The translations under genes were made by a program, and so were the position numbers. The notes beneath the pieces were generated by a model that was given only the letters and a program-made list of their open reading frames with translations, made no database searches and was not told the origin of the DNA. A stretch of DNA of 54,743 bases. It comes from Flavobacteriales bacterium. GTDB lineage: Bacteria; Bacteroidota; Bacteroidia; Flavobacteriales; Schleiferiaceae. Of this stretch, positions 19,701-25,800 are shown piece after piece. The stretch lies in assembly GCA_007693635.1 (NCBI GenBank), contig REDE01000131.1, forward strand, positions 1-54,743. The letters are read 5' to 3'. The number at the start of each line of letters is the position of its first letter. Positions within the stretch are counted from its first letter, which is position 1.

Positions 19701-20238
19701 TTGGCCATTAAGCGGAAACACCTATACTCGAAGTGGAGTATTTACCGCTAATTTTACAACCGCCGCTGGTTGTGATTCGTCGGTCGTTTTAAACTTAACC
19801 ATCTTTAAGAGCGTCGTTGTAAATGAGCGCATAGAAGCATCCGTGCAGTATACCTGGCCGGCCAACAATATAACCTATACTACTTCCGGCATGTATCAGG
19901 CCGTTTTGAGCACTACCGCAGGATGCGACTCCGTCATTAATTTAGATTTAAGCATTCGCGATGGCTCTGCGCTCTACGTGCCAAATGCTTTCACCCCCAA
20001 TGGAAACCGACTCAACGAAGAGTTTAAAATTTACGGAAGCGATATTACCGATTATCACATTTTGATATACAATCGTTTTGGACAATTACTTTTTGAAAGT
20101 AAATCGCTCGATCGCTCTTGGGACGGAACTTTCTTGGGAGAACCAGTTCCTCTGGGTGTGTATGTTTACACCATTTTCTACACCGACAATTCAAATCAAT
20201 CAGTCACAAAGAGGGGGACAGTCACTGTGTTGCGCTAA
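13741..20238 (+). CDS. Giant secreted beta-helix/repeat protein with type B T9SS sorting domain
   Basis: 2165 residues, GTG start. Seen, in order: a signal peptide (about 1-32); a short Gly-rich domain; then a tandem duplication of CARDB-like domain plus beta-helix (first unit about 147-725, second about 726-1300; each carries PTGG-NFNSF and ITINGNGNTL). Two PKD/Ig-like domains follow (about 1305-1469), then twelve 51-residue repeats (1470-2081) and a C-terminal gliding-motility-associated domain (about 2080-2165, starting VPNAFTPNG and containing YNRFGQLLFES). Known: that last domain directs export by T9SS as a type B signal, usually with a PorP/SprF partner; none is adjacent here. Inference: a cell-surface or released adhesin or matrix protein. 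Alternative: a polysaccharide-binding or cleaving enzyme, but I see no catalytic motif. Confidence 0.9.
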   Translation: MKKTIIIRSIFSRFVFFTVILLSQLFGGVIRAQCTYTISWGGGTIGQATTTPALLSAGAWAGEFAPVNILDPGIYTFSSSTATDYLTFTTNTNVVINHGASPLTVTVNTPGQYRVHIAANALCATSNIARNIFGVYNGPPIPPSNNDAGVSQMTNPLSFCSGLNSVVLRVENFGLNTIDSVLLNWQINAGPVNSVWVNGPINPSPSLNFLDVPIGTVNVPAAGISLVAWTSLPNGVQDTINSNDTLSILNATGSISGTYTINSTLPTGGVNFNSFTAFANEVNSNGICGPVVVNVAPGGAPYIEQVVFDEITGMSAINTITINGNGNTLRFSAVSNAAQATLTLEGTDHLIINNLIIEAVGNFVGWGVHLYNQADSNRFNGCTVRSSETQASINFAGFVFSGAQNNINILGATGNYNVIENCTIEGGFNGITINGENATSPGLGNVFRNNVIRDFFNAGILVRQQSQMELSFNDISRATRQNGNVFYGLFINGRADGLIINANRIHSPRSLNITNSAAYYGIFVTGTQINPGFEGIISNNLIYNFNGTSSIFGITLSGAGAQGWKVLHNTIIFDKPSLSTNFTSRGIFISGLGNALEIKNNLLYLDAPNLIQHMIHANNTSASVDIDNNAFYTGTTNANVGFRSALNYATLAAWQTTGFDVNGIFTDPIFNATVGASDFYRPTSSLLIGAGQNLLGLVDEDIESASRLTSPDPGAFNIVNLVSALDAGVQSLEFPTDLCSDTTNLIFRIRNYGSVIIDSVQLSWQVNNGPVATQWFNGPIDTNGGLNPPFIDVTVGPASGFIALTSSDIKAWTSLPNNQADSNNVNDTLQTTLSRFMSGTFTINPTQPTGGTNFNSFTDFADEVNTNGICGPVIINVAPGSPTFNEKIILNQINGMSAINTITINGNGNTLNHSGFNINDRVTLSLVGTDHLTIDSLIIQASGSFGWALHLLNIADSNTFTRCSFIVDKTVTNNNFFGVVLNNGTTNAFQFGLASNYNTFENCFFDGGSSNIVLNGESTVIPAVGNTVRNCTLLNGRSEAIRVRSQDQLTLEFNDISRPERPNFQFNGIFINNVITNSVIRGNRIHTLIDPSSTVNTGATGVFFSTTSGSQNAPNLVANNLLYNFNNRGITRGIIFSGSAARTFVLHNSIILDNPKFNNLIVVEGISILSTIPTVEDIDIKNNLIYLGSSTSAQRALFFGNGFNKFNLVDNNAFYLVNNQGNIARVGATDYATLTNWQTTGADINGNFADPLFLAVPATSDFYRPTETLLQGTGQNVFSLVPADIELSPRSATPDPGAFNMIIPCDTAPDLPTPFNLSEVVCSGSNAVIRLIPDSNASSYEWLLPAGWIGASTSDTIAISGIVNSDTIRVFALNPCGNSDTLSIPLDILQTQLLQADTTICFGDSLTLDLAIVPEPGTTISWTHGPTSPNIVVGPSVTTTYRVNLTRNGITCSDSITINVIPPDTTLMTITACDSFFWPATSQVYTISGLYTETLLNSLGCDSIVSLDLSINSSDSVNISITECDSYLWPANNQTYTSSGVFSATLSNTNGCDSIVILNLTIIPSDSIFQQITVCDTYTWPANNQTYTTTGQFFETFTKSNGCDSVVVLNLSVNPSHVVTQNIAACDSFVWSANNQVYSISGTYIDTLSSSLGCDSVVILNLTISTANSSSVNITACDSYLWPANNQTYTVSGIYNAVLTNIGGCDSTVTLNLSIESSDSIFTTQTACEVYTWPINNQTYTTSGIYSTSFTKSNGCDSVIVLNLTIHPTFNLSQNQSACVSYTWPVNNQVYTLSGIYTDTLITINGCDSIITLDLTINPASTGTENITACGSYFWFASGQTYTSPGIYTATLTNSNGCDSTVTLNLSINPIDTVVTSITACDSYQWPVTNFIYTGSGTYVEVLTNSLGCDSVMILNLTISQSDSIVQSISACNQFTWSETGLTYTVSGIYSANYTSSAGCDSSHYLILTINEAFSRQIEVVACDEYFWPLSGNTYTRSGVFTANFTTAAGCDSSVVLNLTIFKSVVVNERIEASVQYTWPANNITYTTSGMYQAVLSTTAGCDSVINLDLSIRDGSALYVPNAFTPNGNRLNEEFKIYGSDITDYHILIYNRFGQLLFESKSLDRSWDGTFLGEPVPLGVYVYTIFYTDNSNQSVTKRGTVTVLR
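14179..17637 (+). repeat. Tandem duplication of a ~579-residue CARDB + beta-helix unit
   Basis: Unit 1 begins at 14179 (DAGVSQM) and unit 2 at 15916 (DAGVQSLE). Matching landmarks occur in the same order in both: N-G-P-V-x-x-x-W, SGT[YF]TIN, NFNSFT, NGICGPV, GMSAINTITINGNGNTL and SDFYRPT. The copies have diverged throughout, so the duplication is old. Confidence 0.85.
18148..19983 (+). repeat. Twelve tandem 153-base (51-residue) repeats
   Basis: Each repeat reads roughly ITACDSYxWPANNQTYT, then SGxY, then a GCDSxVxLNLxI ending. There are two Cys per repeat, probably forming a disulfide. All twelve keep exactly 51 residues. Repeat 12 has lost the first Cys (EASVQY), leaving its second Cys unpaired. 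This repeat type is common in Bacteroidota surface proteins with T9SS tails. Confidence 0.92.
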
Positions 20239-20348
20239 ATCTAAAATTTTAAGCATCATCATTGAGTTATTATCTCAACAGAGGTCGCTCAAAATCTACC
20301 AAGATGACTCAACTTTTGATCAGGCGTTGAAGTAAAGACCACCATCAC

Positions 20349-20381
20349 AAAAAAACCATTAGCCAAACTCTGTTTGCTAAT
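20349..20381 (-). terminator. Terminator overlapping the stop of the AlkB-like gene
   Basis: On the minus strand a 10-bp stem with one bulge (20371-20381 with 20358-20368) is followed by GG and seven T. The stem begins inside the TAA stop codon of the alkane hydroxylase gene. Confidence 0.75.
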
Positions 20382-21430
20382 TATCCCAAAGCCAACCCGC
20401 TTTCAGTTTTTCGGTATTTCTCTATTCGCTTATGCATCACCTTAAACCACAAAGGGGGAACAAGGGCGAGTAACATCATTCCCGGGTAGCCGGTGGGCAT
20501 TTGAGGACTTTCATCAAAATGTCGGAGCAGTGGATATTTCCTGCTGGATATGTAGTGATGGTCGGAATGTCGAGATAGCTCCAGTAAAAGCAGTCGACCG
20601 ATGGGATGATTGGAATTCCACGAATGAATAGGCATAGTTCGTTCATAGCGCCCATTCTTCTTCAATCTTCGAAGTCCGTAATGCTCGATATAATTCACAG
20701 CTTCCAACAACAAGATACCTATTCCCGCACCAAAAAGGTAGAAAAACACTGTATTAAGGTTGAAAGAAAAAAACACAAGAGCCAGAATAAGCAACTGGAT
20801 AAGCTGAAAGCGAAGCATTTCATTTTTAAAAGACCACCACGAAACATTCATTAAAGAAAGGCGCTTTTTTTCTAATTTCCAAGCAGAAAACCAGCTGTTT
20901 ATAATACTTCGGCCAAAAAAATAATAGATAGATTCTCCGTATCTTGCAGAAGCAGGATCCTCATCCGTAGAAACGTTTTTATGATGTCCGCGATTGTGTT
21001 CGATATAAAAATGTAGATATTGAGTACTCGCCAATAACAACTTACTTAAAAAACGCTCGAATTTTGTTTTGCGATGCCCAAGCTCGTGCGCAGCATTTAT
21101 ACCTAAAACTCCACAGGCCATACCAAAAGCCGTAGTCAGACCAATTTTTTCGTAAAGAGGAATGTCATAATTGGTGATTTTGAGCAAAAACACCACTGCT
21201 ATCAAGTATTGCAAAGGCACCAAACTATACAAAAGAAAATCGTACACTGGATTTTGCTCAATCAGTCTCTCTTCTTCTGCATTGAGATTCTTAGTTGAGC
21301 CTACAGTAAAGAGCTCCAAAAAAGGAATTAGTCCAAAAAGTACGATTATGGCAGTGTAAGAATACCATCCTCCTACAAACAACGAAAACAACACCACGGC
21401 TGGGGTAGTGTAAACAAAGATGTACTTCAT
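20381..21430 (-). CDS. alkB: AlkB-type membrane alkane 1-monooxygenase (non-haem di-iron)
   Basis: 349 residues from the ATG at 21430. A longer frame to 21511 would overlap the upstream gene by 59 bases. Adds one oxygen atom to the end carbon of alkanes or related chains at the inner membrane, with electrons from a rubredoxin. All His boxes of the AlkB family are visible: HELGH (115-119), EHNRGHH (144-150), the NYIEHYG signature (246-252) and RHSDHH (287-292). Six hydrophobic segments are likely. No rubredoxin or rubredoxin reductase gene is near. The substrate cannot be told from sequence; xylene monooxygenase-like relatives share the boxes, but NYIEHYG argues for AlkB proper. Confidence 0.88.
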   Translation of the reverse strand: MKYIFVYTTPAVVLFSLFVGGWYSYTAIIVLFGLIPFLELFTVGSTKNLNAEEERLIEQNPVYDFLLYSLVPLQYLIAVVFLLKITNYDIPLYEKIGLTTAFGMACGVLGINAAHELGHRKTKFERFLSKLLLASTQYLHFYIEHNRGHHKNVSTDEDPASARYGESIYYFFGRSIINSWFSAWKLEKKRLSLMNVSWWSFKNEMLRFQLIQLLILALVFFSFNLNTVFFYLFGAGIGILLLEAVNYIEHYGLRRLKKNGRYERTMPIHSWNSNHPIGRLLLLELSRHSDHHYISSRKYPLLRHFDESPQMPTGYPGMMLLALVPPLWFKVMHKRIEKYRKTESGLALG

Positions 21431-21452
21431 TGGGTAAATATACCGTTCAAAA

Positions 21453-22115
21453 CTAATAAAAGCGCTCCACAGCATTCGTATCAACGAAAAAATTTTCGTT
21501 GATTGAGACAAGATTTCCTGAAGTTATAAATAATCGATACGTTTCTTTTTCGTAGACCTTGAACTCCACCAAACTGTCACGCAGCTCCGACGCGCTAAAG
21601 ATCCCAATGGTGGGAATGCAATTGTCAAGCGCATTTATTTGAACCAAAAAATCCTGACCGGGTTGAATGCTGTTCTTCATAAAACTTCTAAAATCCAATC
21701 GTAAATTAACCTTGCCGGGATGTACATCATAGGTGAAATCGTTGATTCGATTCTCTTGCACACGTTTAGAAAAGTCACAATTAATATTACCTTGAAATCT
21801 TGTGGTGTCAATCACCTGGGAATGAATATTAATTCTCGAAATCGTTCCCTCACGAGAAAAATAATCAATTTTTACACTTCCCGAGGCGTCGGTAACATAA
21901 CTTGCTGGACCCCTATGATTGCTCATAGATGGCTCGCCACTAATTTGTACTGTTTGATCTAAACTAACAACCACGCCTCCAGCGGGCAAGCCTGTTTCCG
22001 AATCAAAGAGCTGTATATTGATTTGAGTTAAAAAACCCCCATCATCACTACAACTCACTAAATTCAACGAAATGAATAATAAAAACATTGTTCGGCGGAA
22101 AAAATTGCTGATCAT
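21453..22115 (-). CDS. Hypothetical lipoprotein
   Basis: 220 residues, family not recognised. Seen: a lipoprotein signal with lipobox LVSC (Cys at about 22) followed by SDDGG, typical of Bacteroidota lipoproteins. Then comes a beta-rich body whose first part (INIQLFDSETGLPAGGVVVSL) looks like a carboxypeptidase-regulatory/transthyretin-like Ig domain. It ends 22 bases before the alkB start on the same strand, so the two may be co-transcribed, but no functional link is evident. Confidence 0.75.
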   Translation of the reverse strand: MISNFFRRTMFLLFISLNLVSCSDDGGFLTQINIQLFDSETGLPAGGVVVSLDQTVQISGEPSMSNHRGPASYVTDASGSVKIDYFSREGTISRINIHSQVIDTTRFQGNINCDFSKRVQENRINDFTYDVHPGKVNLRLDFRSFMKNSIQPGQDFLVQINALDNCIPTIGIFSASELRDSLVEFKVYEKETYRLFITSGNLVSINENFFVDTNAVERFY

Positions 22116-22166
22116 GATAAAATATTTTTAAAGTTGGACTTCTTTACAAAATTATGCCGTTATCAC

Positions 22167-22895
22167 TTAAAGCAAATAACGATAGGAAATCAAAAATCTC
22201 ATATAAGGATAGACATTAGAATTGAAATCTAACAAACCAAAAGTGAGAATGCTTTCCGGAAGCAATATCTGATCTTGTCTGGCGCTGGGAATACCTTCGC
22301 AGGTAGCATGGGGTCTTGGCTCAAAATTTCGTAAACGATGATGATAAAACATGCCAATTTCCAGACCAAAATCAAAATAATGACGCTTGGCCGCTTTAAG
22401 CAGATAACCTGTACGGAATGCACCGCCAAGTCGAATCGTCTGGCTCACTGTACTCAAATCCTCCAGAGTTTCACAAATACAGACTTCACCATTATATCTG
22501 GTTTCACTACACCAAAGTTGATCATGACGGAAGGCAAACCACCCAAAAGAAGCTTTGAATCCCCGATACCAACCCGTATTTTCATTGAAAAAATGCATTT
22601 GTGCGAAGCTGAAATCCAGCGTAGGCAATCCAGCCATCGAAGTTTCATACTGGTTAAGTCGCAAAGAAACATTCTCGCTCGTAGTTAATTCAGGTAAAGC
22701 AAAACCAATATCAAGACCAAATTCACGGAAAAAAGACCTTCCATGATGTTCAACAAAAGATATGTTGACAGCCGGATGATAACGCACAAAAGACAAGACA
22801 TTACTCTGTATACCCCAATCTATTTGCTGCTTTTGCTGAGCAAAAACACCAACAGAAAAAAGGAGGCAGGCGATTAAAAAAGAACTTTTTTTCAT
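22167..22895 (-). CDS. Probable outer-membrane beta-barrel protein
   Basis: 242 residues. Seen: a signal peptide (1-19, ending VFAQ), then alternating aromatic/polar strands (FSFAQMHFF, GWYRGFKASFGWFAF, YPYMRFLISYRYLL) ending in an aromatic-rich strand. This is the pattern of a small outer-membrane barrel. A cluster of four Cys lies in the middle (around WCSETRYNGEVCICE) and one further on, which is unusual for a barrel and may form extracellular-loop disulfides. No family recognised. It lies 51 bases upstream of the lipoprotein gene on the same strand. Confidence 0.7.
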   Translation of the reverse strand: MKKSSFLIACLLFSVGVFAQQKQQIDWGIQSNVLSFVRYHPAVNISFVEHHGRSFFREFGLDIGFALPELTTSENVSLRLNQYETSMAGLPTLDFSFAQMHFFNENTGWYRGFKASFGWFAFRHDQLWCSETRYNGEVCICETLEDLSTVSQTIRLGGAFRTGYLLKAAKRHYFDFGLEIGMFYHHRLRNFEPRPHATCEGIPSARQDQILLPESILTFGLLDFNSNVYPYMRFLISYRYLL

Positions 22896-22982
22896 TGTAG
22901 TATTCGTTTTAATTTACAGACCGGGTCAAATGTATAAAATAAAACGAATCCTACAAAAAAAATTTTCAAGTATTTTTAATGA

Positions 22983-24596
22983 CTATCTTTTTTTGTGCAC
23001 ATGAATTTTCTGAGTAGTGTAGTATTTATTGTCAAACACAACATTTAGCGTAAGAATTTGCTTAGGTAAATTTTCAGGCAAATCAAGGCGAATTACCTCC
23101 TTAGGATTGACAGAAATCGTACCTGAAAGTATTGTTTTTCCAGAAATATCGACTAACTGATAGGTTGCCTCCGCTGCTTCGGGAGTTTGAATTTCAACAT
23201 CAATAAAGGATTTTGCCGGATTAGGAAAAACTCTTATTCCAAAACCATGTGTTCCGACTACAGGCCTTAGAGATACTTTGGGATCCTTGATCAAATAAAC
23301 TTCGAAAATAGTGGGATCCGCAGCTGTTGTACTGGTTTGATTCATGGAGAATGGATTTAGACTTGGACTTATAATCCCGCCGTACATGTGCCCTAAGAGA
23401 ACGGTATCATCGGAAAAAGAATGTAACCAAAATAATTTTGATTTGTGTTGGGAAAGATTAGGATTAGGAATAAACTCCGAACTGGCTCCTTGTAATAATG
23501 GCATTTCCACATCAAAAGCAAACTCTTCAAATCGACCGTCGGAAAAACGCGATAACAAACTAATGGTCTTTACAAAAGGCACATTATTATCTTGAATAAG
23601 TTGACCGCTGGCATCGGGATAATACTGACTCATTCCTCCCAGAAAAATGGTGTGATTGGTCAAATTTGAACTGTCGTACATCGCAACTTTTGCACCGTGG
23701 TAATGACTTAAATATTGATTGAAATTTGTGTGAGGCACATAACCCGTATCGTTAACGTCGACAGGATATAAAAAAGGGAGGTCGGCTTGAGGCTGAAATA
23801 CCCCGGCTGAAATGGTGTATCCAAAAGAACCTCCGGGATGAATTTGGGGGATAAGATTGTAATCTCTACGACGTAAATGTACCGGATCCGTATTCACTCT
23901 ATAATTTGAAATCTGAATGGAATTTCCACTGTTATCAATCTTAAAACGGCGGATTTGATTGGTATAACTTTGAACGTAAGTAGGGTTTCCCATGGGGTTA
24001 TAGCGCCCATCAAATCGATGGCCACCCACCACCAAAAAATCATCATTGATTTTCGCCATTTGTCCACCAGTAATCGCAAAATTTTGATTGGTGATCTGCT
24101 TAAAAAAACCCGTGATTGGAGCAGCTTGAATAACGGCCTGTATTAATCCCGAAACATTAATCGATGTTAGATGAGGGAATGTAATATGGTCAGACTGACT
24201 TGCAGAATAAGCATATCCACCAAGAAAGTACAACGTATCTTCATCTTGATAAAAATTCATATTGGTAGACTGCAATTGTTCGCGAATACTAAGCGGCAAT
24301 GATTGAAGAGATGCCGACCAGACCTGTTCATTCTGGGGGTCAATAACGTAAATGTCGGTATTGTTCTCAGAACCTGGAAACGCATTAAATGGCTGCCGAG
24401 CATGCAAACCATCTTTACGACCGCCTAATATCAACCATTTTCCGCTATGCTGTGCATACGCATACGAGTGCAACGCGGGAACCCCTTGAAAACTTACGGA
24501 CTCAATGTGAACTCGGTAAGGGAAATTCGTCTGTGAAAAAAGATTGGTTGTGAAAAAAACACCACCAACAATCATAAACCACGTAATGATCTTCAT
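22983..24596 (-). CDS. Kelch-like secreted protein with type A T9SS sorting domain
   Basis: 537 residues from the ATG at 24596 (MKIITWFMIVGG..., a signal peptide ending NLFSQ). A longer frame to 24773 lacks a signal and crosses the divergent promoter region. Seen: Kelch-type blades with GG-rich turns (WLILGGRKDG, LYFLGGYAYS, FLVVGGHRFDGR, IFLGGMSQYYP), predicting a beta-propeller at about 25-430. The C-terminal Por-secretion tail (about 455-537) contains VFPNPAKSFIDVEI, YQLVDISGKTI and a Lys-rich end. Known: this tail directs export by T9SS and anchoring at the surface. Ligand unknown. Confidence 0.85.
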   Translation of the reverse strand: MKIITWFMIVGGVFFTTNLFSQTNFPYRVHIESVSFQGVPALHSYAYAQHSGKWLILGGRKDGLHARQPFNAFPGSENNTDIYVIDPQNEQVWSASLQSLPLSIREQLQSTNMNFYQDEDTLYFLGGYAYSASQSDHITFPHLTSINVSGLIQAVIQAAPITGFFKQITNQNFAITGGQMAKINDDFLVVGGHRFDGRYNPMGNPTYVQSYTNQIRRFKIDNSGNSIQISNYRVNTDPVHLRRRDYNLIPQIHPGGSFGYTISAGVFQPQADLPFLYPVDVNDTGYVPHTNFNQYLSHYHGAKVAMYDSSNLTNHTIFLGGMSQYYPDASGQLIQDNNVPFVKTISLLSRFSDGRFEEFAFDVEMPLLQGASSEFIPNPNLSQHKSKLFWLHSFSDDTVLLGHMYGGIISPSLNPFSMNQTSTTAADPTIFEVYLIKDPKVSLRPVVGTHGFGIRVFPNPAKSFIDVEIQTPEAAEATYQLVDISGKTILSGTISVNPKEVIRLDLPENLPKQILTLNVVFDNKYYTTQKIHVHKKR

Positions 24597-24700
24597 AAGA
24601 TAAACAATAAGATTAATTACAATTTCGATCAAAGAAAAGCAATCAAATATAATCGAAAGCATCATGCTTAGATTGTAACTTAACTCACTTGATCGTGTGC

Positions 24701-24708
24701 TACATTTG
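24701..24708 (+). promoter_or_regulatory. -7 box (TACATTTG) of the DUF6702-HupE-M1 operon
   Basis: Matches TAnnTTTG, 20 bases before the ATG at 24728. It supports that start over an earlier in-frame codon at 24689, which would lie upstream of the promoter. Confidence 0.5.
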
Positions 24709-24727
24709 CAAAATATACCAGCATATA

Positions 24728-25219
24728 ATGCTCCGAAGCGCATTCTTGTACTTTTCACTCCTTGTGTGTTCATCTGTTTGGGCGCACCCCTTTTACGTAT
24801 CGGTATTGGAAATGCGATATAACGAAAAATCGAATACGCTAGAATGTGCTTTGAAGTTGTTTACCGACGACTTGGAAACCGCTATAGAGCAATCAATGGG
24901 ACATAACAAGCTGTTTCTAAGCGAACAAAGAGAACACCACGCCGCCGATAGTTTAATCTGGAAATACGTGAGTCAACGCATCAAAATCAACAACAAGCCT
25001 CTTTTATACGTAGGCAGGGAGGGCAGCATTGATGCTCAATGGATATATTTTGAAATACCGGTAGACCCTAAAGATGAACAGTTCCTTTTGCTGTGGAACA
25101 CTTTTGTAGAGGTTTTGCCAGGACAAAAAAACATTTTACACTTTCGTGTAGGGGCTAATCAGCGGACCTATATTTTTGACAAGAAAAACACCTCTCAAAA
25201 CTTATCTTTGCGCCTATGA
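24728..25219 (+). CDS. DUF6702 family secreted protein
   Basis: 163 residues. Seen: a signal peptide ending VWAHP, then HPFYVSVLEMRYNEKSNTLECALKLFTDDLE. This is the hallmark of DUF6702, whose members begin right after the signal with H-P-x-Y-V-S and later carry a K-x-F-x-D-D-[LF]-E motif. It has a beta-sandwich-like look and a role that is not established. The stop overlaps the ATG of the HupE-like gene (ATGA), so the two are translated together. DUF6702 is often found beside HupE/UreJ and M1 peptidase genes in Flavobacteriia, as here. Confidence 0.8.
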   Translation: MLRSAFLYFSLLVCSSVWAHPFYVSVLEMRYNEKSNTLECALKLFTDDLETAIEQSMGHNKLFLSEQREHHAADSLIWKYVSQRIKINNKPLLYVGREGSIDAQWIYFEIPVDPKDEQFLLLWNTFVEVLPGQKNILHFRVGANQRTYIFDKKNTSQNLSLRL

Positions 25220-25800
25220 GCACTTTCGAAGCCTATCTGAAGCTGGGTTGGAGTCATATCCTCGACATAGAAGGTTATGACCATATGTTGTTTTTGGTTG
25301 CATTATTAGCACTATATACCATGAAGTCTTGGAAGCCAGTGTTGATTCTCATTACGGCTTTTACCCTTGGTCATTCCATAACCTTATTAATAACCGGCTT
25401 AAAAGGCCCAATATTACCCGGAGAGTGGGTGGAGTTTCTCATTCCCGTGACGATTATTATTACTGTGGCGGGAAACTTACTGGCAGCCAATCAGCGCAAA
25501 GAACCCAAAGGTTTTTCTTGGCGTTACGCACTTGCGGGCTTTTTTGGACTCATTCACGGAATGGGATTTTCTAATTTTTTCTCCGAATTGATGGGGAAAG
25601 ATACCGATATCCTCATGCCTCTTTTAGCTTTTAATGTCGGCATAGAGCTAGGGCAAATAGCTTTTGTTCTTGCCTTACTAATTTTTCAATTTTTACTAAT
25701 CCAGATCTTCCGCATGCAAACTCGAAGCTGGAATTTAGTGTTATCGGGTGCGGCCGGAGGTGTCGCGGTTTTATTATTATTCGAAAACTATCCTTTCTAA
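25216..25800 (+). CDS. HupE/UreJ family membrane protein
   Basis: 194 residues with about six or seven membrane helices. Seen: GYDHMLFLVALL near the start, FTLGHSITLLI, FGLIHGMGFSNF and FNVGIELGQI, the conserved His/Glu-bearing helices of HupE/UreJ. Some members of this superfamily carry nickel or cobalt for hydrogenase and urease. No such enzyme is in the window, so the substrate here is unknown. It overlaps the DUF6702 gene by 4 bases at the start and the M1 peptidase by 1 base (TAATG) at the end. Confidence 0.87.
   Translation: MSTFEAYLKLGWSHILDIEGYDHMLFLVALLALYTMKSWKPVLILITAFTLGHSITLLITGLKGPILPGEWVEFLIPVTIIITVAGNLLAANQRKEPKGFSWRYALAGFFGLIHGMGFSNFFSELMGKDTDILMPLLAFNVGIELGQIAFVLALLIFQFLLIQIFRMQTRSWNLVLSGAAGGVAVLLLFENYPF

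Noticed and set aside
18148-19983. Regular 153-base repeats resembling a large repeat array
   Set aside because: They are in-frame protein repeats of exactly 51 codons with diverged DNA. They are not a CRISPR array or a mobile repeat.
21431-21511. Longer N-terminus of the AlkB-like protein
   Set aside because: It overlaps the upstream lipoprotein gene by 59 bases, whereas the ATG at 21430 gives a normal AlkB start.
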